From positions 186,001 to 250,000 of the forward strand of contig NZ_CP152276.1 of assembly GCF_038719015.1 (NCBI RefSeq): a stretch of DNA of 64,000 bases, given 5' to 3'. The translations under genes and the position numbers were made by a program. Under the pieces are notes generated by a model. That model did not search any database and was not told the DNA's origin. It saw only the letters and a program-made list of their open reading frames with translations. Position 1 is the first letter of the stretch; every line of letters starts with the position of its first letter. Shown piece by piece: positions 39,055-53,389 of this stretch. The stretch comes from Nguyenibacter vanlangensis (GTDB taxonomy: Bacteria > Pseudomonadota > Alphaproteobacteria > Acetobacterales > Acetobacteraceae).

Positions 39055-40995
39055 ATGGAAACGGCATCCAACCTTTTCGAGATCGCGGTTCTTGCCCCGC
39101 TGTTCGGTTCGGCCGTCGCGGGCCTGTTCGGCCGGGTGACGGGCGACAGGGTCGCGCAGGCCCTGACCACCGTGCTGATGGTCGTCTCGGCGGGCTGCGG
39201 CATCGGCGCGCTGTACGCCGCGCTGCATGCCGGCGGCACGCCCGCCGTGGTGTCCCTGGCCGACTGGATCCGCGCGGGCAATTTCCATGCCGCCTGGACG
39301 CTGCGGATGGATACGCTGTCGCTGTCGATGGTGGCGATGGTCGGCTGCGTGTCGGCCTTGGTGCATATCTACAGCACCGGCTACATGGGGCACGAGAAGG
39401 TCCCGACCTATCGCTTCTTCTCGTACCTGTCGCTGTTCACCTTCGCCATGCTGATGCTGGTGACGTCCAACGACCTGATCCAGCTGTTCTTCGGCTGGGA
39501 AGGGGTGGGGTTGGCCAGCTATCTGCTGATCGGATACTGGTACGACCGGCCCAGCGCGAACGACGCGGCGATCAAGGCATTCGTGGTCAATCGCGTGGCC
39601 GACCTGTTCTTCCTGGTAGGGGTGGCCCTGCTGTTCGTGGAATTCGGTTCCGTCACCTATGATAATATCTTCGCCCTGGTGCCGGCGCATGGCGACGACG
39701 TCTATCACCTGTTCGGCACCCATCGGGTCTATGAGGTGATCTGCACGCTGCTGTTCATCGGTGCCATGGGCAAGTCGGCGCAATTGTTCCTGCACACTTG
39801 GCTGCCGGACGCGATGGAAGGCCCGACGCCGGTTTCCGCGCTGATCCATGCGGCGACCATGGTCACCGCCGGGGTGTTCCTGATGGCGCGCATGTCGCCG
39901 CTGGTGGAATTCGCGCCCTATACCAAGGATTTCATCCTGTTCATCGGGGCGACGACCTGCTTCTTCGCCGCCACCGTCGGGCTGGTGCAGCCGGACATCA
40001 AGCGGACCATCGCCTATTCGACCTGCTCGCAACTGGGCTATATGTTCATGGCGGCCGGGGTCGGGGCCTATCAGGCGTCGATGTTCCATCTGACGACGCA
40101 TGCCTTCTTCAAGGCGCTGCTGTTCCTGGGAGCGGGATCGGTCATCCATGCCGTGCATGACGAGCAGGACATGTTCCGCATGGGCGGGCTGTGGAAGAAG
40201 ATTCCGCTGACCTATGGCGCGATGTGGGCGGGCAGCCTGGCGCTGGCGGGGATTTTCCCCTTCGCCGGCTACTGGTCGAAGGACGCGATCCTGGAAGCGG
40301 CCTGGATGGCGCATAGCGGCCTGGGCTTCTATGGCTGGGTGCTGGGCTGCATCACGGCCTTCCTGACGGCGCTGTATAGCTGGCGGCTGTTGTTCCTGGT
40401 CTTTCACGGTACGCCGCGCGATGCGCATCTCTACGAGGGCGCGCATGAAAGCCCGCTATCGATGACGCTGCCGCTGGTGCTGCTGGGGCTGGGGGCCGCG
40501 CTGGCCGGCCTGCTGCTGGCGCCGCATTATGTCGGGGCCGGGCAGGCGGATTTCTGGGCCGGGGCGATCGTGAACGCGCCGGGCGACACGGTGATCGCGA
40601 CCCTGGAGCAGACGCCGGAACTGATCGCGCTGGTGCCCAGCATCGCGGGGATCGCGGGGATTGCCGTGGCCTATCTGTGCTATGTGGCCCGTCCGGCGAT
40701 CCCGGCCGGCCTGGCGCGCGGCATGCGGCCGCTGTACCTGTTCCTGCTGAACAAATGGTATTTCGACGAATTATATGACCGCATCTTCATCCGGCCCTAT
40801 CAGGCGCTGGCGCGCCTGTTGTGGAAGGGCGCGGATGAAGGGGTGATCGAGGCCATACCCGCCGGGCTGGCGCGCGTGACCGCCGGCACCGCGGCGCAGG
40901 CGGTGCGCACGCAGACCGGGTCGATCGCCATCTACGCGTTCACGATGCTGATCGGGCTGGTGGTGCTGGTCTCGACCCTGCTGATTATCCACTGA
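39055..40995 (+). CDS. nuoL: NADH-quinone oxidoreductase subunit L
   Basis: NuoL (ND5) is the distal antiporter-like proton-pumping subunit with the long lateral helix. The 646-aa product has SNDLIQLFFGWEGVGLASYL (Glu of the channel), the broken-helix region LFLHTWLPDAMEGPTPVSAL, ATMVTAGVFLMAR, and the C-terminal FLLNKWYFDELYDRIFIRP typical of NuoL, not NuoM. The family length is normal and it is not a fusion. The next gene begins 24 bp after its last base and is nuoN; nuoM is not present between them. Confidence 0.96.
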   Translation: METASNLFEIAVLAPLFGSAVAGLFGRVTGDRVAQALTTVLMVVSAGCGIGALYAALHAGGTPAVVSLADWIRAGNFHAAWTLRMDTLSLSMVAMVGCVSALVHIYSTGYMGHEKVPTYRFFSYLSLFTFAMLMLVTSNDLIQLFFGWEGVGLASYLLIGYWYDRPSANDAAIKAFVVNRVADLFFLVGVALLFVEFGSVTYDNIFALVPAHGDDVYHLFGTHRVYEVICTLLFIGAMGKSAQLFLHTWLPDAMEGPTPVSALIHAATMVTAGVFLMARMSPLVEFAPYTKDFILFIGATTCFFAATVGLVQPDIKRTIAYSTCSQLGYMFMAAGVGAYQASMFHLTTHAFFKALLFLGAGSVIHAVHDEQDMFRMGGLWKKIPLTYGAMWAGSLALAGIFPFAGYWSKDAILEAAWMAHSGLGFYGWVLGCITAFLTALYSWRLLFLVFHGTPRDAHLYEGAHESPLSMTLPLVLLGLGAALAGLLLAPHYVGAGQADFWAGAIVNAPGDTVIATLEQTPELIALVPSIAGIAGIAVAYLCYVARPAIPAGLARGMRPLYLFLLNKWYFDELYDRIFIRPYQALARLLWKGADEGVIEAIPAGLARVTAGTAAQAVRTQTGSIAIYAFTMLIGLVVLVSTLLIIH

Positions 40996-41018
40996 TCTCC
41001 GGGAAACGGGTGTAAGCG

Positions 41019-42443
41019 ATGAACTGGACACTTGCTCTGCCGGAAATCGTCCTGGCGTGCTGCGGCCTTGCGATCCTGGTCTTCGGCGTGGTGCAGACGA
41101 AGGCGCAGCCTTTCCTGTCCTGCGCGATGCTGACGATCGCGTCCTTCGTGGTGACGGGGTTCCTGGTCCTGACCACGCCGGACGGGGTGGGATACAACCA
41201 TATCTTCGTCAATGACGACTTCGCCCGCTTCATGAAGATCCTGAGCCTGGCGGGCGGGGCGCTGGCCACCATGCTGACGGTGGGCCATGCGCGCGCGATG
41301 AAGGTCGAGCGGTTCGAATTTCCGGTGCTGCTGCTGTTCTCGACCCTGGGCACCATGATGATGGCGTCCTCGGGCAACCTGATGACCCTGTTCATCGGGC
41401 TGGAATTGTCGTCGCTGGCGATCTACATCCTGTGCGCCTTCGCGCGGGACGAGGTGGCGGGGGCCGAAGCCGGGCTGAAATATTTCGTGCTGGGGTCGCT
41501 GGCGTCGGGCCTGCTGCTCTATGGCTCGGCGCTGGTCTATGGCTTTGCCGGGACCATGGAATACGGCGCCATCCAGCAGGCGCTGGGCGCCGAGGGCGCG
41601 GTGCCGCTGGGGCTGATGTTCGGCATCGTGTTCATGCTGGCGGGCCTGACCTTCAAATTGTCGGCGGTGCCGTTCCATATGTGGACGCCCGACGTCTATC
41701 AGGGGGCGCCGACCTCGGTGACGGCGTTCATGGCGGGCGCGCCGAAATTCGCGGCGTTCGCGCTGCTGCTGCGGGTGATGGCCGGGCCGTTCGGCCATGT
41801 GGCGCCGCAATGGCGGATGCTGGTCGAGGCGATCGCGATCCTGTCGATGCTGTTCGGCGCGGTGGCGGCGATTCCGCAGAAGGACATCAAGCGGCTGATG
41901 GCCTATTCGTCGATCGGCCATATGGGATATGCCCTGATGGGGCTGTGCGCCGGCACGCCCGAGGGGATGCGCGGAACGCTGGTCTATCTGGCCACCTACC
42001 TGCTGATGAATGTCGGCGCCTTTGCCGTGATCGTCGCCATGCAGCGCAAGGGGCGCGGCCTGACCGCAATTTCCGACCTGTCCGGTCTGGGCCGGACGGA
42101 CCCGGGCCTGGCGATGGCCATGGCGATCTTCATGCTCAGCATGGCCGGGCTGCCGCCGCTGGCCGGATTTTTCGGCAAGATGATGGTGTTCTATGCCGCG
42201 CTGAATGCCCATCTCCATGTCCTGGTGCTGGCCGGTGTGGTCAGCAGCGTGATCGGGGCCTATTATTATGTTCGCGTGGTCAAGGTGATGTTCTTCGAGG
42301 ATGGCGCGCCGTCCTTCGACCGGCGACCGCTGTCGCTGTCCTTCCTGTCGGTGGGGACGGGGGTGGCGACGGTCTGCTTCCTGCTGGTATGGGGACCGGT
42401 TTCGAGTGCGGCGCAGGCGGCGGCCCTGGCCCTGTTCAGGTGA
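41019..42443 (+). CDS. nuoN: NADH-quinone oxidoreductase subunit N
   Basis: NuoN (ND2) is the antiporter-like subunit nearest the quinone site. The 474-aa product starts MNWTLALPEIVLACCGLAIL and has LFIGLELSSLAIYILCAFAR, AEAGLKYFVLGSLASGLLLY, FKLSAVPFHMWTPDVYQGAP and SMAGLPPLAGFFGKMMVF, all NuoN-type rather than NuoM-type signatures. Its stop codon overlaps the birA start region (GTGATG). Confidence 0.96.
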   Translation: MNWTLALPEIVLACCGLAILVFGVVQTKAQPFLSCAMLTIASFVVTGFLVLTTPDGVGYNHIFVNDDFARFMKILSLAGGALATMLTVGHARAMKVERFEFPVLLLFSTLGTMMMASSGNLMTLFIGLELSSLAIYILCAFARDEVAGAEAGLKYFVLGSLASGLLLYGSALVYGFAGTMEYGAIQQALGAEGAVPLGLMFGIVFMLAGLTFKLSAVPFHMWTPDVYQGAPTSVTAFMAGAPKFAAFALLLRVMAGPFGHVAPQWRMLVEAIAILSMLFGAVAAIPQKDIKRLMAYSSIGHMGYALMGLCAGTPEGMRGTLVYLATYLLMNVGAFAVIVAMQRKGRGLTAISDLSGLGRTDPGLAMAMAIFMLSMAGLPPLAGFFGKMMVFYAALNAHLHVLVLAGVVSSVIGAYYYVRVVKVMFFEDGAPSFDRRPLSLSFLSVGTGVATVCFLLVWGPVSSAAQAAALALFR

Positions 42444-43276
42444 TGGCGGCCGGCTTGCCCCGGCCGCCCGCGCCGTCCGGCGGGACGGCGTGGCGGCTGG
42501 AGATCCATGATTCATTGGATTCGACGTCGGATCTGTGCCTGGCGCGTGCCGCGCGGGGCGAGGCGGCGGGGCTGGCCGTGCTGGCCAGGCGGCAGACGCG
42601 GGGGCGTGGCAGCCGGGGACGCGAATGGCAGGATCCGGGCGGCAATCTGGCCTTTTCGGTCCTGTTGCGGCCGGAGGGCGTTGCGGCGTGGCCGGTCGGG
42701 TTGTGGCCCTTCATCGCCGGGCTGGCATTTCATGGGGCCATCGCACCCTGGATCCGCGATCCGGCGCTGCTGCGCCTGAAATGGCCGAACGACCTGCTGC
42801 TGGGTGGGCGCAAGATGGCCGGCATCCTGATCGAAAGCGGCGAGGGTCGGTCGGGGCGCTGGATGGTGATCGGTTTCGGCGCCAATCTGCGTGCCGCCCC
42901 GGTCGTGCCGGGGCGCGAGCTGGCCTGCGTGGCCGATTTCGGCCCCCCCCCCGCGCCCGAGGACGTGGCGCGCGCGATCTGCCGCGAATTGGATGCGTGG
43001 ATGGCGGTCTGCGGCGGCGGAGGCTTTGAGCCGGTGCGCGCGGCATGGCTGGCGCGCGCGCATCCGGTGGGCACCGGGCTTGTGGTACGCGGGGAAAGCG
43101 GGCAGGTAGAAGGTTCGTTCGACGGCCTGGACGCGCAGGGGATGCTTCTGTTGCGCTGTGCCGGCGGGCAGAGACGGATTTCCACCGGCGAGATCCTGCT
43201 GCTGGAGCCCGGCGCCGCGGCGCCGGGGACAAGCGGGACACGGGACGGTGCGCGTCGGGCGGCGGACGGGGATTGA
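42443..43276 (+). CDS. birA: Biotin--[acetyl-CoA-carboxylase] ligase
   Basis: This enzyme attaches biotin to carboxylase carrier proteins. The 277-aa product has the biotinyl-AMP loop GRGSRGREW (about 51-59), LKWPNDLLLGGRKMAGILIE and GFGANL, plus a small C-terminal domain; there is no N-terminal DNA-binding domain, so it is not expected to act as a repressor. The ATG at 42443 overlaps the nuoN stop, and a GTG directly before it is an alternative. birA after nuoN is the usual alphaproteobacterial order. Confidence 0.92.
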   Translation: MAAGLPRPPAPSGGTAWRLEIHDSLDSTSDLCLARAARGEAAGLAVLARRQTRGRGSRGREWQDPGGNLAFSVLLRPEGVAAWPVGLWPFIAGLAFHGAIAPWIRDPALLRLKWPNDLLLGGRKMAGILIESGEGRSGRWMVIGFGANLRAAPVVPGRELACVADFGPPPAPEDVARAICRELDAWMAVCGGGGFEPVRAAWLARAHPVGTGLVVRGESGQVEGSFDGLDAQGMLLLRCAGGQRRISTGEILLLEPGAAAPGTSGTRDGARRAADGD

Positions 43277-43566
43277 ACCGGCGGCCGGCCGGACGGTTGT
43301 TGCTATGGGACGCGCTGCGCGTCCGAGGGTTTTGGACGGCCATGGGGCGGGCCGGTCGTCGAGCGGACATGGATTGTCCGGCTCCGACCGGGTCTGGCGC
43401 CGGCCGGACGTGGGATCGCCTCCGACGGAGGCATGCCCCTGAGGGCGCCTTTCTGGAGGCGTTTCCCCGGGGGCGACATGGTCAGGCGGACATGGGCGAT
43501 GTCCGCGACGGGTTCGGGCCATAGGGCCCAGATGTTGAGAGCGACTGGAAGACTGAAGGATCGAGT
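43277..43566. other. birA-rnj spacer, coaX position
   Basis: In many relatives a type III pantothenate kinase gene (coaX) stands here. These 290 bp show no conserved coding sequence, only GC-rich spacer with short inverted GC pieces such as GGCCGGCCGG near 43283. A ribosome site for rnj (GAAGGA) lies at its end. Confidence 0.5.
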
Positions 43567-45213
43567 ATGCAGGACGTGACGGATGGTCTGGCCTTTCTGC
43601 CCCTGGGCGGAACGGGCGAGATCGGTATGAATTTCAACCTCTATCGCCTGGGGACCACATGGCTGGCGGTAGATTGCGGGATCGGTTTCAGCGGCAACGA
43701 TACGCCCGAGGCCGAGATCCTGATGCCGGACCCGGCCTTTATCGTCGAGCGCAAGACGGATCTGGCCGGGCTGGTGATCACCCATGCGCATGAGGACCAT
43801 CTGGGGGCGGTGGCTCATCTGTGGCCGCGCCTGAACTGCCCGGTTTATGCCACCCCGTTCGCCGCCGCCGTGCTGCGCCGCAAGCTGGGCGAGGCGCATC
43901 TGCAGCATCACGTGAAGATCGTCACCATCGCCCCCGGCGGCGCCTTCACGGTCGGGCCGTTCGACCTGCGCTTCATCCCGGTGACCCATTCGGTGCCCGA
44001 GGCGCAGGCGCTGGTGCTGCGGACCCCGCACGGCAATGTGGTGCATACCGGCGACTGGAAGTTCGACCCCAACCCGATGGTCGGGCCGCCGACCGACGTG
44101 GCGGCGCTGGAGGCGGTGGGCAACGAGGGCGTGCTGGCCCTGGTCTGCGACAGCACCAACGTGATGACCGAGGGCCCGTCGGCGTCGGAATCCGATGTGC
44201 GGCGCGGCATGACCGATCTGATCGGGTCGTTGCGCGGGCGGGTCGCGGTGACCTGCTTCGCCAGCAACGTGGCGCGGGTGGAAACCATCGCCAAGGCGGC
44301 GCAGGCCGCCGGCCGTTCGGTGGTGATCGTGGGACGGTCGCTGCGCAACCTGGACGTGGCGGCGCGGGAATGCGGCTATCTGGCCGATGTGCCGCCCTTC
44401 CTGTCCGAGCAGGAGGCGCACACGCTGCCGGACGACGAGGTGGTGATGATCATCACCGGCAGCCAGGGCGAGCCGCGTTCGGCCCTGTCGCGCATCGCGG
44501 GCGACACGCATCCCAATATCTCGCTGGGCGAGGGGGATACCGTGATCTACAGCAGCCGCATGATCCCGGGGAACGAGCAGGCGGTCATGCAGGTGCAGGA
44601 TAACCTGACCCGCCGGGGCGTGCGGGTGCTGACCGACCGCGACCATCTGGTGCATGTGTCGGGCCATGCGACGGGCGGTGACGTGCGTCGCCTGTTCGAC
44701 CTGGTGCGGCCGCGTTTTGCCGTGCCGGTGCATGGCGAATGGCGCCACCTGACGGCCAACGCCGCGATCGCGCGGGAGAAGGGCGTGTCGCCGATCCTGC
44801 TGGAAGACGGCGACATCCTGAACCTGTCCCCGGGTGTGGTCGAAGTGGTCGATACCGCGCAGACCGGCCGGCTGGTGCTGGATGGCGGACGGCTGCTGCC
44901 GATGAATGGCGGGGTGCTGGCGGCGCGTCGGCGCATGCTGTTCAACGGCATGGTCATCGGCAGTTTCGCGGTGGATGACGAAGGCTATCTGATCGGCGAT
45001 CCGAAGGTGAGCGCGCCGGGCCTGCTGGACCCCGAGGATCCCGAGACCGTGCGCATGACCGAGGAGTTCGGCGACGCGCTGGACGAGATTCCCGACGAGC
45101 TGCGCCAGGACGATACGACCTTCCGCGAGGCGGCGAAGACCGCGCTGCGCCGCGCGCTGGGGCGCAAGCTGCAGAAGCGACCCCTGGTGGACGTGCATCT
45201 GCTGCGCGTCTGA
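43567..45213 (+). CDS. rnj: Ribonuclease J
   Basis: RNase J is a metallo-beta-lactamase/beta-CASP nuclease with 5'-exonuclease and endonuclease activity in RNA turnover. The 548-aa product has LPLGGTGEIGMNFNLY at the start, the zinc motif HAHEDH (73-78), HSVPEAQA, HTGDWKFD, the beta-CASP elements CFASNVARVE and TGSQGEP, and HVSGHATGGD, followed by a C-terminal domain. The ATG at 43567 follows GAAGGATCG. A clear terminator follows at 45292-45337. Confidence 0.94.
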   Translation: MQDVTDGLAFLPLGGTGEIGMNFNLYRLGTTWLAVDCGIGFSGNDTPEAEILMPDPAFIVERKTDLAGLVITHAHEDHLGAVAHLWPRLNCPVYATPFAAAVLRRKLGEAHLQHHVKIVTIAPGGAFTVGPFDLRFIPVTHSVPEAQALVLRTPHGNVVHTGDWKFDPNPMVGPPTDVAALEAVGNEGVLALVCDSTNVMTEGPSASESDVRRGMTDLIGSLRGRVAVTCFASNVARVETIAKAAQAAGRSVVIVGRSLRNLDVAARECGYLADVPPFLSEQEAHTLPDDEVVMIITGSQGEPRSALSRIAGDTHPNISLGEGDTVIYSSRMIPGNEQAVMQVQDNLTRRGVRVLTDRDHLVHVSGHATGGDVRRLFDLVRPRFAVPVHGEWRHLTANAAIAREKGVSPILLEDGDILNLSPGVVEVVDTAQTGRLVLDGGRLLPMNGGVLAARRRMLFNGMVIGSFAVDDEGYLIGDPKVSAPGLLDPEDPETVRMTEEFGDALDEIPDELRQDDTTFREAAKTALRRALGRKLQKRPLVDVHLLRV

Positions 45214-45596
45214 GCGGTCGTGGTGCAAGCCGGCGCATCTGACAGGCCGGCGTGTCTGTCGAGGAGCTGAACGCGGGGGGCTGAAAGGATTACGGCAGGA
45301 GGTGCATGGCGCCTCCTGCCGTTCCCGGACGTTTTTTCCTTCCCTAAACCCGGTGCCTGTGACGACCGGATCAGACAGCGGGGACTGTAGGAGCCCCGTT
45401 CGGGCCTGTCACCTGCCTCACGCCTTTGTTGAACGGGTTGGCGCGGAGACGGGCTTCACACTTCGTTGTTCGTTTTATGCGCCTGTTTGCGCGCCCGTGT
45501 GCGCGGCCCGTGGCGGAATGGCGGGTTCTGGCGTATTCGTCTTACCTTTCCACGATCCGCCCGGCCGGTGGCCGGTTTTTCGAGGTTGATATCGGT
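45214..45596 (+). other. 383-bp rnj-proS spacer
   Basis: It contains the rnj terminator (45292-45337), a small GGGGACTGTAGGAGCCCC hairpin near 45380-45397, and sequence leading to proS that should include its promoter. An open frame joins proS from 45426 but is Arg/Cys-rich with no family resemblance, so I treat it as untranslated leader. Confidence 0.5.
45292..45337 (+). terminator. Rho-independent terminator of rnj
   Basis: A 14-bp stem (45292-45305 with 45309-45322, one T-G wobble) with a 3-nt loop is followed after 9 bp by six T (45332-45337). It lies 78 bp after the rnj stop codon. Confidence 0.85.
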
Positions 45597-46913
45597 ATGC
45601 GTCTGTCCCGCGGCTTCCTGCCGACTCTCAAGGAGAATCCTGCCGAGGCGCAGGTCATCTCGCACCGCCTGATGCTGCGGGCCGGGCTGATTCGCCAGAC
45701 GGCGGCCGGGATCTATGCGTGGCTGCCGGCCGGCTTGCGCGTGCTGCGCAATATCGGCCAGATCGTGCGCGAGGAGCAGGATGCGATCGGCGCGCAGGAA
45801 TTGCTGATGCCCACCATCCAGCCGGCGGAATTGTGGCGGCGGTCGGACCGCTACGATGCCTATGGTCCCGAGATGCTGCGCATCCAGGATAGGCACGAGC
45901 GCGAATTGCTGTACGGGCCGACCAATGAGGAAATGATCACCGACCTGTTCGGCCAGGTGGTGAAGTCGTACCGTGAGCTGCCGCAGGTGCTGTACCATAT
46001 CCAGTGGAAGTTCCGCGACGAGGTGCGGCCGCGATTCGGGGTGATGCGCGGGCGTGAGTTCCTGATGAAGGATGCCTACAGCTTCGACGCCGATTACGAT
46101 TCGGCGGTCGATACCTATCGGCGGATGATGCTGGCCTATCTGCGCACCTTCCAGCGCCTGGGGGTAAAGGCGATCCCGATGGTGGCCGATACCGGCCCGA
46201 TCGGCGGCGAGCTGAGCCATGAATTCCTGATCCTGGCGCCGACCGGCGAAAGCGGCGTGTTCTTCGACGGGGCGTTCGAGGAGCAGGACTGGCTGTCCGA
46301 GCCGGTGGACATCGCCGACCGCGATTCGCTGGCGGCGTTCTTCAGCCGCATGACCTCGTTCTACGCCGCCACCGACGAGAAGCATGACGAGGCCGCCTGG
46401 GCCGGCGTGCCCGCCGAGCGCCGGCGCGAGGGGCGTGGCATCGAGGTGGGGCATATCTTTCATTTCGGCCGCAAATATACCGGGTCGATGGATATCGCGG
46501 TCAGCGGGCCGGACGGCGCGCCGCTGCACCCGGAAATGGGGTCGTACGGCATCGGCGTGTCGCGCCTGGTCGCCGCGATCATCGAGGCCAGCCATGACGA
46601 TAACGGCATCATCTGGCCGGAGAGCGTGGCGCCGTTCCGTGCTGCGATCCTGAACCTGAAACCGGGGGACGCGGGGTGCGACGCGCTGTGCGAGCAATTG
46701 TACCGCGCGGCGCCGGACCGGTTCCTGTATGACGACCGTGCCGAGCGCGCGGGGGTGAAATTCGCCGATGCCGACCTGATGGGCCATCCCTGGCAGATCA
46801 TCGTGGGCCCGCGCGGCGCCAAGGACGGCAAGGTGGAACTGAAGCGCCGCGCCGACGGCGAACGGTTCGAATTGCCGGTGGACGAGGCGCTGGCGCGGGT
46901 GATCGGGGCCTGA
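45597..46913 (+). CDS. proS: Prolyl-tRNA synthetase (short alphaproteobacterial form)
   Basis: Class II synthetase that charges tRNA-Pro. The 438-aa protein begins [20 protein letters not shown] and shows [28 protein letters not shown] and [21 protein letters not shown] (motif 2), [14 protein letters not shown] (motif 3) and a C-terminal anticodon-binding domain. It lacks the YbaK-like editing insert, as usual in this class. The ATG at 45597 has GAGG 11 nt upstream. Confidence 0.95.
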   Translation: MRLSRGFLPTLKENPAEAQVISHRLMLRAGLIRQTAAGIYAWLPAGLRVLRNIGQIVREEQDAIGAQELLMPTIQPAELWRRSDRYDAYGPEMLRIQDRHERELLYGPTNEEMITDLFGQVVKSYRELPQVLYHIQWKFRDEVRPRFGVMRGREFLMKDAYSFDADYDSAVDTYRRMMLAYLRTFQRLGVKAIPMVADTGPIGGELSHEFLILAPTGESGVFFDGAFEEQDWLSEPVDIADRDSLAAFFSRMTSFYAATDEKHDEAAWAGVPAERRREGRGIEVGHIFHFGRKYTGSMDIAVSGPDGAPLHPEMGSYGIGVSRLVAAIIEASHDDNGIIWPESVAPFRAAILNLKPGDAGCDALCEQLYRAAPDRFLYDDRAERAGVKFADADLMGHPWQIIVGPRGAKDGKVELKRRADGERFELPVDEALARVIGA

Positions 46914-46915
46914 TC

Positions 46916-48155
46916 ATGTTCGGTCCATTCGAGCGCGCGGTGGCCGGGCGCTATCTGCGCGCCCGCAAGGGCGAGCGGTTCGTGTCGGTCATCGCCATCT
47001 TCTCGCTGGTCGGGATTGCCCTGGGGGTGGCGACCCTGATCATCGTCATGGCGGTGATGAACGGGTTCAAGGCCGATCTGATGGGCCGTATCCTGGGGTT
47101 GAACGGGGATATGAGCCTGTTCAGCGTCAGCCGCTCGATCGGGAATTACGACGACCTGGCCGCCACCGTGCGGCACGTGCCGGGCGTGACGGCCGCCACG
47201 CCGCTGATCGAGGGGCAGGTGCTGCTGAGCGCCGGCAGCTACAATACGGGGGGGATGGTGCGCGGCATGACCCGCGCGGGCCTGCGCGACCTGCACGAGG
47301 TCAGCGATTCGCTGGTCGCGGGGTCGCTGGACGGGTTCGACGGCAATGACGCGATCATCATCGGCGTGACCCTGGCCGAACGGGCCGGCCTGTCGGTCGG
47401 GTCGCGGCTGACGCTGATTTCGCCCAACGGAGCGGCCACGCCGTTCGGCACCATGCCGCGGATCAGGGCGTATCACGTGGTGGCGATCTTCGACGCCGGG
47501 ATGAATGATTATAACAGTTCATATGTCTTTCTGCCGCTGCCGGCCGCGCAGGTTTATTTCCAGATGCCCGACCAGGTGACGCAGATCCAGGTGATGACCC
47601 GCGATGCCACCAACGTCCAGCCGGTGCGCGCGGCGATCGAGCGCGCGGTGGGCGACAGCCGGATCCGCGTGCTGGACTGGACGCAGACCAATAATGCGTT
47701 CTTCGGCGCGGTGACGGTGGAGCAGAACGTGATGTTCCTGATCCTGACCCTGATCGTGCTGGTGGCGGCATTCAACGTGATTTCGTCGCTGATCATGATG
47801 GTGAAAGACAAGACGGCCGATATCGCCGTGCTGCGCACCATCGGGGCCAGCCGGGGGGCGATCATGCGCATCTTCCTGATGTGCGGCGCCTCGGTGGGGG
47901 TGACGGGGACGGTAATCGGCACCGTGCTGGGCATCGTGTTCTGCCTGAACATCGAGCGGATCCGGCAGTTCCTGCAGTCGCTGACCGGGACGAACCTGTT
48001 CAATCCCACGGTCTATTACCTGGAGCACCTGCCGGAGAAGCTGATCTGGTCGCAGGTGGTCGAGGTGATCGTCATGGCGCTGAGCCTGTCGCTGCTGGCG
48101 ACGCTGTACCCGTCCTGGCGCGCGGCGCGGACCGATCCGGTGGAGGCGCTGCGCC

Positions 48156-48163
<8 letters not shown>
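46916..48163 (+). CDS. lolC: Lipoprotein-releasing ABC permease LolC/E
   Basis: LolC/LolE permeases with LolD release outer-membrane lipoproteins from the inner membrane to LolA. The 415-aa product has an N-terminal transmembrane segment (about 22-48) after [21 protein letters not shown], a large periplasmic domain (about 50-270) and three C-terminal membrane segments within the FtsX/MacB domain (about 272-410) with [16 protein letters not shown] single permease gene suggests a LolF-type homodimer. It starts 2 bp after proS ends and overlaps lolD by 8 bp. Confidence 0.93.
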
Positions 48164-48851
<688 letters not shown>

Positions 48852-48861
48852 AGCAGCCGGC

Positions 48862-48900
48862 CAGGGGAAGCGGGTCAAGGGAAGGGTCAGGGGAAGCGGG
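48862..48900 (+). repeat. 13-bp direct repeat pair after lolD
   Basis: CAGGGGAAGCGGG occurs at 48862-48874 and 48888-48900, 26 bp apart, in a purine-rich spacer. No function evident. Confidence 0.4.
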
Positions 48901-48930
48901 CCAGGGCAGGCGTTCCGGGGGATACGCTTT

Positions 48931-48956
48931 CCCGGCGGGGGGGTGATACCGCCGGG
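48931..48956. terminator. Hairpin between lolD and dnaE
   Basis: CCCGGCGG (48931-48938) pairs perfectly with CCGCCGGG (48949-48956) around a 10-nt loop. No T tract. It may end the proS-lolC-lolD transcript ahead of dnaE. Confidence 0.4.
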
Positions 48957-48981
48957 GCAGAGGATAGGGTAGGCTTGCGGC

Positions 48982-52407
<3,426 letters not shown>

Positions 52408-52609
52408 CCGGCCGGCCCAGGGACCTCCGGGCACCTTGTGTTGGCGGTTTTCGGCCGGTGGGCGCTTGCATTGCGTGGGAAAAATCGTCATATCGACGCC
52501 CGTCGGCCGGTTCGGCCGGCAATTCGCACGCGAAGCAATGCCTCTGGTGTCCCGCGCGGGACCGGCGCTTCGCGGAGGACCAACCAGAAGAGCAAGGATT
52601 TGGCCGATC

Positions 52610-53389
52610 ATGGCTATGCCCGATTTCACGATGCGCCAGCTATTGGAAGCCGGCGTGCATTTCGGACACCACACCCGCCGCTGGAACCCGCGCATGGCGC
52701 CGTTCCTGTTCGGCGTGCGCAATCAGGTGCACATCATCGACCTGCAGCAGACGGTGCCGATGCTGGACCGTGCGCTGAAGGCGATTCGCGACACCGTGGC
52801 CGGCGGCGGCCGCGTGCTGTTCGTCGGCACCAAGCGCGCCGCGGCGGACCAGATCGCCGATGCCGCGAAGCGTTGCGGCCAGTACTACGTCAACCATCGC
52901 TGGCTGGGCGGCATGCTGACGAACTGGAAGACCATCACCGGTTCGATCAAGCGCCTGCGCCAGATCGACGACATGCTGGCCGGCGATACCCAGGGCCTGA
53001 CGAAGAAGGAAATCCTGGACATCACCCGCAACCGCGAGAAGCTGGAACGCTCGCTGGGCGGCATCAAGGAAATGGGCGGCCTGCCGGACATCCTGTTCGT
53101 CATCGACACGAACAAGGAGAAGCTGGCGGTCGAGGAAGCCAACAAGCTGGGCATTCCGGTCGTGGCGGTGCTGGACAGCAATTCCGACCCGCGCGGCGTG
53201 ACCTTCCCGATCCCGGGCAATGACGACGCCATCCGCGCCATCGCGCTGTATTGCGAGCTGGTGTCGGGCGCTGTCCTGGACGGCATTTCGGCCGAGCTGG
53301 GCGCGTCGGGCCAGGATTTCGGCGCGGCCGAGGAACTGCCGATCGACACCGTGGCCGAGGCCGACGCTGCCGAGGCCCAGGCGGTCTGA
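52610..53389 (+). CDS. rpsB: Small ribosomal subunit protein uS2
   Basis: Ribosomal protein S2 of the 30S subunit. The 259-aa product starts at ATG 52610 or the ATG two codons later, and shows the conserved [52 protein letters not shown] and [13 protein letters not shown] blocks. It has a C-terminal tail rich in Ala, Glu and Asp. A candidate promoter (TTGCAT, 17 bp, CATATC near 52469-52497) lies in the 202-bp leader. tsf follows after 256 bp. Confidence 0.96.
   Translation: MAMPDFTMRQLLEAGVHFGHHTRRWNPRMAPFLFGVRNQVHIIDLQQTVPMLDRALKAIRDTVAGGGRVLFVGTKRAAADQIADAAKRCGQYYVNHRWLGGMLTNWKTITGSIKRLRQIDDMLAGDTQGLTKKEILDITRNREKLERSLGGIKEMGGLPDILFVIDTNKEKLAVEEANKLGIPVVAVLDSNSDPRGVTFPIPGNDDAIRAIALYCELVSGAVLDGISAELGASGQDFGAAEELPIDTVAEADAAEAQAV

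Noticed and set aside
41019..42443. Possibility that the gene after nuoL is nuoM rather than nuoN.
   Set aside because: Its start and internal blocks (LFIGLELSSLAIYILCAFAR and AEAGLKYFVLGSLASGLLLY) are of NuoN type and birA follows, as is usual for nuoN.
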